Shown one piece after another: positions 6,194-13,695 of a DNA stretch of 14,869 nucleotides (positions are counted from its first letter, which is position 1; each line of letters begins with the position of its first letter). Below the pieces are notes generated by a model that saw only the letters and a program-made list of their open reading frames with translations, searched no databases and was not told the DNA's origin. Made by a program: the position numbers and the translations under genes. Where the stretch lies: assembly GCA_903868035.1 (NCBI GenBank), contig CAIPTQ010000154.1:1-14869 (forward strand), written 5' to 3'. This DNA comes from an uncultured Phycisphaerales bacterium. Lineage in GTDB: Bacteria > Planctomycetota > Phycisphaerae > WQYP01.

Positions 6194-7932
6194 TGCCGAT
6201 GGCGGGTCGCGGCAAGCGCTTTATCGACGCGGGTTTTACGACACCCAAGCCGCTGATACCGGTGTATGGCCAGCCGATGACGAAGTTGGTGATCGACAAC
6301 CTGCGCCCAGCGCGGCCGCATCGATTTATTTTTCTGATTTTGCAGGAGCATATCGACGCGTTTGGGTTCGACCAGCATTTGCGAACGTGGGAGCCCGGGT
6401 GCGTCATCGTGCCGGTGAGGGAAGTGACGCAGGGGGCCGCATGCACCGTGCTGTTGGCGCGGGAGCATATAGATAGCGAGATGCCGCTGATGATCGCAAA
6501 TTGCGATCAATGGGTGGATGTGGATATTGACGAGTACCTGTCGCGGATGGACCAGCAGGGAGCGGAGGGGCTGATCATGACGATGTCGTCGGATGATCCG
6601 AAGTGGTCGTATTGCCGATTTGACGATGCGGGGCGTATGGTGGAAGTAGTGGAGAAGCAGGTGGTGTCGAACGAGGCGACGGTGGGTATTTACAACTATC
6701 GGCGGGGGAAGGATTTTGTCGCGGCGGCGGAGGCGATGATCGCATCGAACCTGCGGGTAAACAATGAGTATTATGTGGCGCCGGCGTATAACCAACTTAT
6801 CGCGCAAGGACAGAAGATCGCTTATTTCAACGTGGGCCGCGAGTATGATGGCATGTATGGGCTGGGCATTCCCCAGGATCTGGAGATATTCAACAAACTG
6901 GCGGATCGCCTGGTGACGCGCCTCATGCGGATGGCCAAGATTGAGGGGCGAGCGGCGATTTTGAATCGTTTGGCGACGGCCGTGGGGCAGAGCCGCAACA
7001 CGAAGGTGACATTCCACGAGCGGCCGATTTACGCGGACCAGATCGGCACTTTGTCCGATCCAATGCGCGAACCCATGCGTGCGGGGATTGTGCTGCAGGG
7101 GCCGATCCGGCGGGAGGAGGATTTCACGCTGAATACGGTGCGGTTGTATCGGCGGCACTTTCCGCAGGCGGCGATTGTGGTTTCGACGTGGGACAGCGAA
7201 GATGGGGCGGCACTGGAGCAGATGCGCGGCGCCGGGGCGACCATTTTGACGAGCGCGCTGCCGGCCGTGCGCGGGCCGGGTAATGTGAATTGCCAGATTG
7301 TCTCGACTTTTGCGGGGGTCAACTGGTGCCGGGGGCAGGGGGTGTTTCACATTTTGAAGACACGCACGGATCAGAGGCTGTACGCACCGAATGCATTGGA
7401 TTTCATGCGGGCGACGCTGGAGGCATTCCCGCTGAGGCCGGGGTTGACGCAGCGGGCGCGCATACTGGGCATCAGCCATGATAGTTTCAAGTTCCGGCTA
7501 TATGGATTGGGCGATCATCTGCTGTTCGGCACGACCGACGATATGCAGGCGTTCTGGTCCGTCGCCCAGGATATGCGACCGTTCAATGATCCGGTGAATC
7601 CGACGTGGAATGAGGCTTCGCTGCGGAACGTAGTGGAAACGTATCTGGTGAGCGAATACCTCAAGAAGATCGGCAGGCCGGTGTTGTGGACTTTGGCCGA
7701 CAGCCTGGCGGCGTATGCGGAGAATTTCTGCATCATCGACCAGGAGGATATCGATTGGTACTGGCCGAAATATGATGCCCACAAGGAGCATCGCATGCTG
7801 GCGTATGATGCGGTCAAAAACACACAGGAGTTGACATTTCGCGACTGGCTGCTGTTGCAGCGCGGGTGCGTGGATGTGAGCATGATGCCCGAGGCGGGTT
7901 TGCACGTGCCGTATGGCGGGCGGATGTATTGA
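6178..7932 (+). CDS. Bifunctional nucleotidyltransferase - WavE-type LPS synthesis protein, 584 aa
   Basis: Two domains in one open frame. Residues 1 to about 245 form a complete sugar-phosphate nucleotidyltransferase: MPMAGRGKRFIDAGF (6-20) with PKPL (23-26), GAACTVLLA (86-94), IANCDQ (106-111), WSYCRF (143-148), VVEKQVVS (157-164), VNNEYYVAPAYNQLI (194-208) and GLGIPQDL (228-235). After a linker of about 50 residues, residues 299-570 match the WavE family seen in Vibrio LPS core synthesis. That part has AGIVLQGPIRREEDFTLNTV (302-321), STWDSEDG (336-343), LKTRTDQRLY (393-402) and GDHLLFGTT (445-453). Known WavE proteins are thought to act in glycan transfer, so activation and transfer may be combined here. 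GGAG lies five bases before the ATG, and the gene overlaps the cupin by 16 bp. The N-terminal domain is paralogous to the preceding nucleotidyltransferase but keeps the intact signature. Confidence 0.9.
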   Translation: MLNIVMPMAGRGKRFIDAGFTTPKPLIPVYGQPMTKLVIDNLRPARPHRFIFLILQEHIDAFGFDQHLRTWEPGCVIVPVREVTQGAACTVLLAREHIDSEMPLMIANCDQWVDVDIDEYLSRMDQQGAEGLIMTMSSDDPKWSYCRFDDAGRMVEVVEKQVVSNEATVGIYNYRRGKDFVAAAEAMIASNLRVNNEYYVAPAYNQLIAQGQKIAYFNVGREYDGMYGLGIPQDLEIFNKLADRLVTRLMRMAKIEGRAAILNRLATAVGQSRNTKVTFHERPIYADQIGTLSDPMREPMRAGIVLQGPIRREEDFTLNTVRLYRRHFPQAAIVVSTWDSEDGAALEQMRGAGATILTSALPAVRGPGNVNCQIVSTFAGVNWCRGQGVFHILKTRTDQRLYAPNALDFMRATLEAFPLRPGLTQRARILGISHDSFKFRLYGLGDHLLFGTTDDMQAFWSVAQDMRPFNDPVNPTWNEASLRNVVETYLVSEYLKKIGRPVLWTLADSLAAYAENFCIIDQEDIDWYWPKYDAHKEHRMLAYDAVKNTQELTFRDWLLLQRGCVDVSMMPEAGLHVPYGGRMY

Positions 7933-7947
7933 TTATTTATACCACTT

Positions 7948-8898
7948 GTGAACATCGGGTTATCCATGGCACTTAGCCTGAACTTTTTTCATATGGGAAT
8001 GAGCAACGAGGATGTTGCGCTGCGCTTTATGGGGATATACGAGGCGCAATTCCGGGGACTGGAGCGGGCCGGGGCGAGGGTGCGATTTTCGATGGATCGG
8101 CCGGATTCCACGGCGGATTGCGTGGTGGCCACCGCCAGCGAGGCGGATATTCGTCGCGCCGCGCGGGAAACGGACCGGCCGCTCATTTTGTATGTGCCGC
8201 AGGTGGATCAGTGGTGGGCGCGGGAGCTGTTAGCCGAGTTGCGAAACCGTATAGTGTTTGTTTACGGGCCGGCTATGTCGGAGGTGACAGCGGCGGCTTA
8301 TCTTGAGGTTGGACTAACGTATCATTACCTGCCGTTTGGCGCCGATCCGGATTTGATGCGCCCGCTGCATGTGCCGGCGCAGTATGATGTGGTGTTTTTA
8401 GGCGGTCTGCGGCATCGGAGCGGCTATCAACCCTATGTGGAACCGCTGCTGCAGAAGATTGACGCCAAGCGGATGCTGATCATAGGCGGCGGATGGGAGA
8501 AGTATGGCCTTGCGGCGAAATCGGTGGCGTATGGGCCTTTGGTCAACACCCTGTACAATTCAGGTCGTGTGTGCATCAATTTTCACGCGCCGGAGCAGTG
8601 CCGGGGGGTGGAGACGCAACTCGATTTGAACAACCGCGTGTTTGACCTGGCGATGGCGGGGTGCGTGCAGGTGTGCGACAATCCGGAGGCGGTGCTGCGG
8701 CATTTTGGGGCGGGGGAGGTGTTTGCCGAGGCGACGCCGGAGGCGTGGGTCGCGCGGGTGCTGGAATGCCTGGCGATGCCGGAGGAACAGCTAGAGGTGT
8801 ATCGCAAAGCGGCGCGAGCACGGGCGTTGACGGAGCATACTTGGGAAGAACGCGGACGGACAATGCTTTCATGGATCACGCGACATTTGAAGGTATGA
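7948..8898 (+). CDS. CgeB-like glycosyltransferase, 316 aa
   Basis: A second GT-B glycosyltransferase of the Glyco_trans_1_2/CgeB type, soluble and without membrane segments. The N-terminal half is divergent. YHYLPFGADPDLMRPL (125-140) and YDVVFLGGLRHRS (146-158) mark the domain junction. The C-terminal domain shows INFHAPEQCRGVETQLDLNN (210-229), then RVFDLAMAGC (230-239) and HTWEER (297-302), the usual signature end of this family. It follows the fusion gene by only 15 bp and precedes the methyltransferase by 6 bp, so it belongs to the same operon. Neither possible start has a strong ribosome-binding site. I give the GTG at 7948, whose product starts with a plausible first beta strand (MNIGLSMAL); an ATG at 7966 would remove six residues. 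Donor and acceptor are unknown. It is shorter and more distant than the CgeB-type protein at 2629. Confidence 0.8.
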   Translation: MNIGLSMALSLNFFHMGMSNEDVALRFMGIYEAQFRGLERAGARVRFSMDRPDSTADCVVATASEADIRRAARETDRPLILYVPQVDQWWARELLAELRNRIVFVYGPAMSEVTAAAYLEVGLTYHYLPFGADPDLMRPLHVPAQYDVVFLGGLRHRSGYQPYVEPLLQKIDAKRMLIIGGGWEKYGLAAKSVAYGPLVNTLYNSGRVCINFHAPEQCRGVETQLDLNNRVFDLAMAGCVQVCDNPEAVLRHFGAGEVFAEATPEAWVARVLECLAMPEEQLEVYRKAARARALTEHTWEERGRTMLSWITRHLKV

Positions 8899-8904
8899 TA
8901 GTGT

Positions 8905-10119
8905 ATGCAGACGCCGGCGCAAGAGCTATTTTCACCAGATTGCCAGCGAATATTCGCCGGGTGGGGCATTATGCCAAGCGAATTGGAGCTTGGCATCCAC
9001 CGCGCACTCAGCTCACGGACACTCAAGCCGGATGACAACCATCTACGGGCGGCGGCGGCATGGTTGCACCGGCTCATGGCACATCATCTTGCTCATTCGC
9101 GTTATGAGGGATGGACGCTGGCGGAAGTGCTGGGCGAGAAGACGGCATTGGTGCTGCGGATGGCTTATCAGCATGTGCCGGCGTTGGCGGCGGAGCTGGA
9201 GCTGCCGGATTCACCGCTGCATGCCATTGAAGCGGCGGCACGGTTTTTACCCCCCTATCCACCGGCACCTTCCCGGCATCTCGAGGCGCTGCGCCAGGCG
9301 GTTGCCGCCATCGACCTGCCGGTGGAGACGCCAGCAGGCGCCGACCCAACGTGGCATGCCAATCGGCGGCGTCTGCAGCAATTGGTATTGCAGGACAATC
9401 CGGCGCGATTCTTGTCGTGGCCGGTGGTGATGAACAGCATGTTCATGAATAATGCGGGAGTCGCCGGGCCGGAACTGGCGGCGCTCCAGGCGCGGGCGGA
9501 TTATGCGATGCGGTGGCTGCCGGCGCTGCGGGAGGATGCACTGGGCGCGCCGGCGCGAACGCCGCTGCATGTGGAATCCTCCAACAATTTGATCCATCAT
9601 GCGTACAACCTATTACAACTGGAACTGCATGCGGGCATTCCAGTGGAACGGCTGGCGTCCATTTTGGAATTTGGCGGCGGATATGGATCGTCGGCGCGGC
9701 TGGCGTTCCGGCTGGGATTTCGGGGGCAATATGTGATATTTGATTTGCCAGAGTTCTCGGCATTGCAGCGGTTCTATCTAGGATCGCTGGGTTTTCCAGT
9801 TGAGGAGAGCGGCATAACCAATGGATGCATCCGGTGCCTGACCGCGCTTGACGACTTGCGGAACACGCTGCCGGTGCCGGATTTGTTCCTGGCCACGTGG
9901 TCATTGAGCGAAACACCGGTCGCGTTTCGCGACCACATTCTACCCTTTGTGATGCACGCACGGCATGTACTTGTGGCGTATCAGGAGCGCTTTGGCGAGG
10001 CGGACAATGTCGCGCATTTTGCGGATGTGGCCCGGCAATTGGCGCCGTGCATGTGCAAGGATTATGCAATACCGCATTTGCCGGGGAATCGTTATCTGGT
10101 GGCGCATCCAATGTTATAA
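8905..10119 (+). CDS. Putative sugar O-methyltransferase, SAM-dependent, 404 aa
   Basis: A class I SAM-dependent methyltransferase resembling the NanM-type putative sugar O-methyltransferases of polysaccharide clusters. An N-terminal helical region (about 1-215) precedes the Rossmann domain. The SAM-binding motif I is ILEFGGGYGSSAR (253-265), the acidic end of strand 2 is VIFDLPEFS (277-285), and a post-motif block LFLATWSLSETP (327-338) follows. SSNNLIHHAYNL (225-236), just ahead of motif I, fits this family. The likely role is capping or decorating a sugar hydroxyl in the surface glycan built by the neighbouring genes. It starts six bases after the glycosyltransferase stop, with only a weak AGG upstream, and ends the plus-strand run. 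The next gene converges on it across a gap containing the second 100-bp element. Confidence 0.82.
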   Translation: MQTPAQELFSPDCQRIFAGWGIMPSELELGIHRALSSRTLKPDDNHLRAAAAWLHRLMAHHLAHSRYEGWTLAEVLGEKTALVLRMAYQHVPALAAELELPDSPLHAIEAAARFLPPYPPAPSRHLEALRQAVAAIDLPVETPAGADPTWHANRRRLQQLVLQDNPARFLSWPVVMNSMFMNNAGVAGPELAALQARADYAMRWLPALREDALGAPARTPLHVESSNNLIHHAYNLLQLELHAGIPVERLASILEFGGGYGSSARLAFRLGFRGQYVIFDLPEFSALQRFYLGSLGFPVEESGITNGCIRCLTALDDLRNTLPVPDLFLATWSLSETPVAFRDHILPFVMHARHVLVAYQERFGEADNVAHFADVARQLAPCMCKDYAIPHLPGNRYLVAHPML

Positions 10120-10170
10120 TTGATCCGGATGCCAAAGTCCGCGCGGCACAGAGCGTATCCCAAGTTCCAC

Positions 10171-10270
10171 AGGCATGCTTTTGACGCTGATATTGCATGC
10201 GATGCGGCGTACATGACCGGATATACAATTGGAAAGCCACCCGCCCTCACCGCGTCAAAAGCATGGCACC
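10171..10270. repeat. 100-bp inverted-terminus element, copy 2
   Basis: The same length and orientation as the copy at 2401, with 87 of 100 positions identical by hand alignment. The 14-bp inverted termini (10174-10187 and 10252-10265) are unchanged, as is the run CCACCCGCCCTCAC before the right arm. The internal hairpin becomes TTGCAT-GCG-ATGCGG (10193-10207): all three substitutions in its right arm keep pairing if G-T wobble is allowed. This copy has no extra insert at its right end. It sits between the convergent methyltransferase and large glycosyltransferase genes. Confidence 0.85.
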
Positions 10271-10299
10271 CCGCGAGGGAAACTGGATGACGCGATCAT

Positions 10300-12672
10300 T
10301 CAGCCAATGTTGGTGGCGATATGGTGGATGAAATCCCGCCAGCGGGCGTCGTAGCTCAGGTCGCGCAGCAGCACCTGGCGAATGCCCGCGGCGGCCCGGT
10401 CACGGGCGCTGTCGGAACCGATATATTCATCGGCCAGCCGCGCAAATGCCGCGGCATCGTTGAACATGATCTGCTCCAGGCCGGGGATGAGCACCGGCGC
10501 GGGCACCAGGGTGCGCCAGATGCGGAAACCGGGGAAGACGCGGGTGCGGTCAAAAGCCGCGTATTCCGGGGCGATTTCCCGCCATAATTCATGCAGTTCC
10601 GGGCCGGCGCGCGCCAAGTCGGCGAGGGTGACGATGCCTTCCGCGGCGGCCAGTTGGCCCATGCGATAATGATGTTGAATGCGGACCTCATCCTGCGTGC
10701 GGTGCGCCTGGCGGATGAGGAAGAAACCGCCGGCCGCCCAGCCATCGAGCAGGCGCGAGTGCAGCACACCGGTCTCGATGATCTGCAGGTTGATGCGGCT
10801 GGCGCGATACACGGCCTGGGCCTGCTCGCCGGGCAGCGCGGCACCGGCGGCCCAGGGGCCCAGGGTCGGGTGGGCGGCCCAGCCGTTGCCCCAGAGCTTG
10901 AGCTTTTTGCCGCGGGAGGCGCACCAACGTGCCACCCAGCCGAGCGTTTCGTGGCGAAACACGCGATCCACCAGCAGCCGCAGATCGGCCAGCAGCGCGT
11001 TGACCACCGGCGGCGGCGCGTTTTTGCCGATGCCCGTGCGGCGGATCAAGTCCTGGAGTTCGAGGAATTCCCAGGCGCGGCCGCCGCGCGTGGCGGAGAT
11101 CACTTCCTGGCAGGTGGCGTCAAAGAGGGGGAGAAAGTCGGTAGCGCCCCGCCACTTGATGCGCAGGTTGTCGCGCAGTTGTTCGGGCGTGCCGGAGGCG
11201 TGTGAGACGTAGCTGACATCGCCGCCGAAGCGGGCGATTTCTTCCGGCGTCGCCGGTCCCGGCTGATAGCGGTGGGTCATGCCCGCCGGGTGGCAGAAGA
11301 TGCATGCCGAGATCGGCCAGTTCAAGTGAAATGAGCCGAAGATCGCCCCGTGCCCCGCCACGAAGGTCAGGCCCTTCATGTCCGCCAAGGCCCCGGGATC
11401 GCGCATGCACTGGAGGTTGTCCTGGTCCCAGCACAGGGCCGGGATGTTGCGCGGCAGGTCAGGAATCTCGTAGCGCATGCGCGAGATCGACACGAGTAAA
11501 TCCGGCTTGAGGCGGTCGATCATCCCCACGTAATCCTTTTCGAGGGATTGGTCGTCAGGCTCCATACAGATGTCCATCTGTATGTTCATTCCCCCGGCCT
11601 GGGCCACCGCCTGTAGTTCCTCCATCGAGTACCGGAGCACCGTCGAATAGCGCGTGGTGATGCCCAGCACGCGCAGCGGCGAGCCGACGCCCGCGGCGGC
11701 ATCCGCGAAGCGCTGGCGCCATGCGGCCGCGTCGATGCCGGCATAATGGGCCGTGATGCGTTCCCGTGTCCGGCAGCGCTCCTCCGCACGCGCGGCACAG
11801 AGCGCCTCAACTCCGGCCTGCAAGTTCAATGCCGCGCGCGGGCGCAGGGGATCGACCACGAACGTCGTGGGTGGCGTCCACCCCGGTGTGTCCCGCAGCG
11901 CCGCGAAAAACCGCCCCCCCGCGTCCGCACCAATGAACATCCGCAGCCGCGGGCCGGCCAGCCAATTCTGCCAGTTATGCAGATGCAGCACCATGCACAC
12001 CGCCGCCAGGTTCGGCTCCACGATATACAGCGGCGGGGAGTAGTTCAGATATGAATGATCGCTGACCGCCAGAATGTGGGGGATCAGCCACCCGTACCCC
12101 AATCCATCGAAGGCCAGCGGCCCGCGCAACTGCCCCTGGAAGCCCTCAGCGGAGATGCCGGCCGCGGCCCCCTTGAAATTCTGCAAGCCGCCGAGCCAAG
12201 CCTTGCAGGGGCTGGCGTGCGTGGTGTCAAAAATGTGGAAGTTGCCGTCGCCGGCCTGATGCAATTCGTAGCGCGCGGCATGGTTCTGCTCGGGGCTTTC
12301 CCAGGCCGCCAGCAGCGGCGCGGTGGCGATGCCGCGCTGTTCGAGCGCCCGCAGATTCGCCTGAAACCGCCGGCGCCGGCTGGACCAGGGGACCAAACCC
12401 GCCGGCAGGCGTTCGAGAGTCTGCCGCAGACCGTCCTGGGCATCTGTTTTTTCCGGCGTGCCGAGCAGCGCCATCATGCGCCGCGCCGCCGCGCCCATCT
12501 CCAGCGCCGCCAGCGCCCGCACATAATTCAATCCGGCAAGCGCATCGCCCTGGTCCAATTCCCACAGGCCCGCAGCCGCCTCCGCCACGGCATAAGGATC
12601 CTGCCGCACGTTCGCCACCTCCAGCAATTTTCGCAACGTTTCGCGTGCAACCATAGGCGTGTCCAAAATCAT
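10300..12672 (-). CDS. Large two-part glycosyltransferase-like protein (MAF/DUF115-like N-part, CgeB-like C-part), 790 aa
   Basis: Probably a glycosyltransferase with an added module. Residues 1 to about 110 are helical and Ala/Leu-rich, perhaps TPR-like. Residues about 135-275 resemble the Rossmann part of motility accessory factor/DUF115 proteins: GLGYGWLIPHILA (190-202), PPLYIVEPNLAAV (213-225) and RLRMFIGADAGG (242-253). Residues 333 to about 785 look like a GT-B enzyme with LRVLGITTRYST (333-344), CWDQDNLQCM (414-423), VSYVSHASGTPEQLRDNL (486-503), LKLWGNGWAAHP (591-602) and the CgeB-like block YRASRINLQIIETGVLHSRL (622-641) then LDGWAAGGFFL (642-652). I chose the ATG at 12672; a TTG at 12708 would add 12 residues, and an internal ATG at 12654 is also possible. 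None has a strong ribosome-binding site. It is the last gene of the minus-strand operon, 60 bp after the membrane protein gene. Domain assignment of the first third is by pattern only. Confidence 0.75.
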   Translation of the reverse strand: MILDTPMVARETLRKLLEVANVRQDPYAVAEAAAGLWELDQGDALAGLNYVRALAALEMGAAARRMMALLGTPEKTDAQDGLRQTLERLPAGLVPWSSRRRRFQANLRALEQRGIATAPLLAAWESPEQNHAARYELHQAGDGNFHIFDTTHASPCKAWLGGLQNFKGAAAGISAEGFQGQLRGPLAFDGLGYGWLIPHILAVSDHSYLNYSPPLYIVEPNLAAVCMVLHLHNWQNWLAGPRLRMFIGADAGGRFFAALRDTPGWTPPTTFVVDPLRPRAALNLQAGVEALCAARAEERCRTRERITAHYAGIDAAAWRQRFADAAAGVGSPLRVLGITTRYSTVLRYSMEELQAVAQAGGMNIQMDICMEPDDQSLEKDYVGMIDRLKPDLLVSISRMRYEIPDLPRNIPALCWDQDNLQCMRDPGALADMKGLTFVAGHGAIFGSFHLNWPISACIFCHPAGMTHRYQPGPATPEEIARFGGDVSYVSHASGTPEQLRDNLRIKWRGATDFLPLFDATCQEVISATRGGRAWEFLELQDLIRRTGIGKNAPPPVVNALLADLRLLVDRVFRHETLGWVARWCASRGKKLKLWGNGWAAHPTLGPWAAGAALPGEQAQAVYRASRINLQIIETGVLHSRLLDGWAAGGFFLIRQAHRTQDEVRIQHHYRMGQLAAAEGIVTLADLARAGPELHELWREIAPEYAAFDRTRVFPGFRIWRTLVPAPVLIPGLEQIMFNDAAAFARLADEYIGSDSARDRAAAGIRQVLLRDLSYDARWRDFIHHIATNIG

Positions 12673-12732
12673 GTGATGTGCCCATCCATTATCGGTGCGC
12701 GCCGGCAATCCCGTACACCCAGGGGAATGGAA

Positions 12733-13695
12733 TCAGACCGGGCGGGAAGCCGGCGCGGTGCGCGTCAGGAGCATGCCGCCGAGGCCCAGGAACATTTCGA
12801 CGAGGAGCTGGAAGATGCGTTGGAGGATGGCGATGGCGGTGCCCAGGAGGATGGCCCGGGAGTGATCCACGCCCAGGGCGGTGAATTGGAGCGCGGCGGC
12901 AGCGCCAAGGGCGGCTTCGCGGATGCCCGCGCCGCCGGGGAGGAGGCTGGCCATGCCAATGATGACGGAGAGGGCGAACGCCCCGGCGAACCACCAGCAG
13001 TCGAGGAGGGGCACGAGATGGACACACTGACAGGATCCCCACATGGCCAGCCCGCCAAAGAGCCAGCAGGGGATGAAGGCCAGGACTGCCAGGGCGAGGG
13101 TGCCGGCGGCGAGGCGGTCCTGGGGCGGGACTTCGGCTTTTTTCATCTTGCGGAGCAGGCGGTTGACCAGGCCGTAGAAGACGGGAGGAGCGCAGGCGGC
13201 GCTGAGGAGCGCGACTCCGGCGATGGTGACGGGCCAGAGCAGGACGCGGTATTTGGGGTCCACTTCATCGGCGATGCGGACAATGGCGAGCATGCCGGCC
13301 AGACCGCCGCTGATCATGTAGAGGGCGTTTTCGAGGAGGGTGGAGAGGGTGCAAGTGGCGGGGTCCATGCCGAAGCGGGAGGTGCGTTCGATGCGCATGA
13401 GCAGCAGGATCACCTTGCCGGGGATGTATTTGCCCATCTGGCTGTAGGTGTAGGAGGCCAGCAGGGGCAGGGCGGGTGAGCGGTCGCCCATCTTGCGCGC
13501 GAGCCAGCGCCACACGAGGGCGCTGGTGAGCATGCTGCCGGAGAAGCCGGCGAGGGCGACGGCACCCCAGAGCCATTGAATGTCCAGGTGCATGTCATCA
13601 ACCTTGCGCCAGGCGGCATGGAGCTGATGGGCGACGATGGCGGCGACAGCCAGGAGGATGACGACCTTAAGCCAGAAAACCCATTTGCCTTTCAT
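12733..13695 (-). CDS. Flippase-like polytopic membrane protein (AglD/MprF-type, LPG synthase TM family), 320 aa
   Basis: An integral membrane protein with about seven or eight hydrophobic segments. Clear ones fall near 8-24, 42-62, 115-140, 152-172, 197-217, 236-252 and 281-310. Family landmarks are MGKYIPGKV (87-95) and LLPGGAGIREA (251-261), both typical of the lysylphosphatidylglycerol synthase transmembrane/UPF0104 family. That family is often encoded beside glycosyltransferases and is proposed to handle lipid-linked intermediates. It has no catalytic aminoacyl-transfer domain, so it is not a full MprF. The ATG at 13695 has GGAGG five bases upstream, and its ATGA overlaps the stop of the GT4 gene, showing translational coupling. 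Lipid-linked sugar transport is an inference from context. Confidence 0.88.
   Translation of the reverse strand: MKGKWVFWLKVVILLAVAAIVAHQLHAAWRKVDDMHLDIQWLWGAVALAGFSGSMLTSALVWRWLARKMGDRSPALPLLASYTYSQMGKYIPGKVILLLMRIERTSRFGMDPATCTLSTLLENALYMISGGLAGMLAIVRIADEVDPKYRVLLWPVTIAGVALLSAACAPPVFYGLVNRLLRKMKKAEVPPQDRLAAGTLALAVLAFIPCWLFGGLAMWGSCQCVHLVPLLDCWWFAGAFALSVIIGMASLLPGGAGIREAALGAAAALQFTALGVDHSRAILLGTAIAILQRIFQLLVEMFLGLGGMLLTRTAPASRPV

Noticed and set aside
6052..7479. 475-aa open frame on the minus strand
   Set aside because: A His/Arg/Pro-rich antisense product lying over the cupin end and the NTase-WavE gene, whose motifs are unambiguous.
9443..10240. 265-aa minus-strand open frame over the methyltransferase end and copy 2 of the repeat
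   Set aside because: It is antisense to a motif-supported methyltransferase, with Pro/Ala/Thr/His-rich low-complexity translation, and starts in the repeat element.
12055..13479. 474-aa open frame on the plus strand
   Set aside because: It spans parts of two well-supported minus-strand genes and the gap between them, and its composition is low-complexity Gly/Glu/Asp-rich. It is an antisense shadow.
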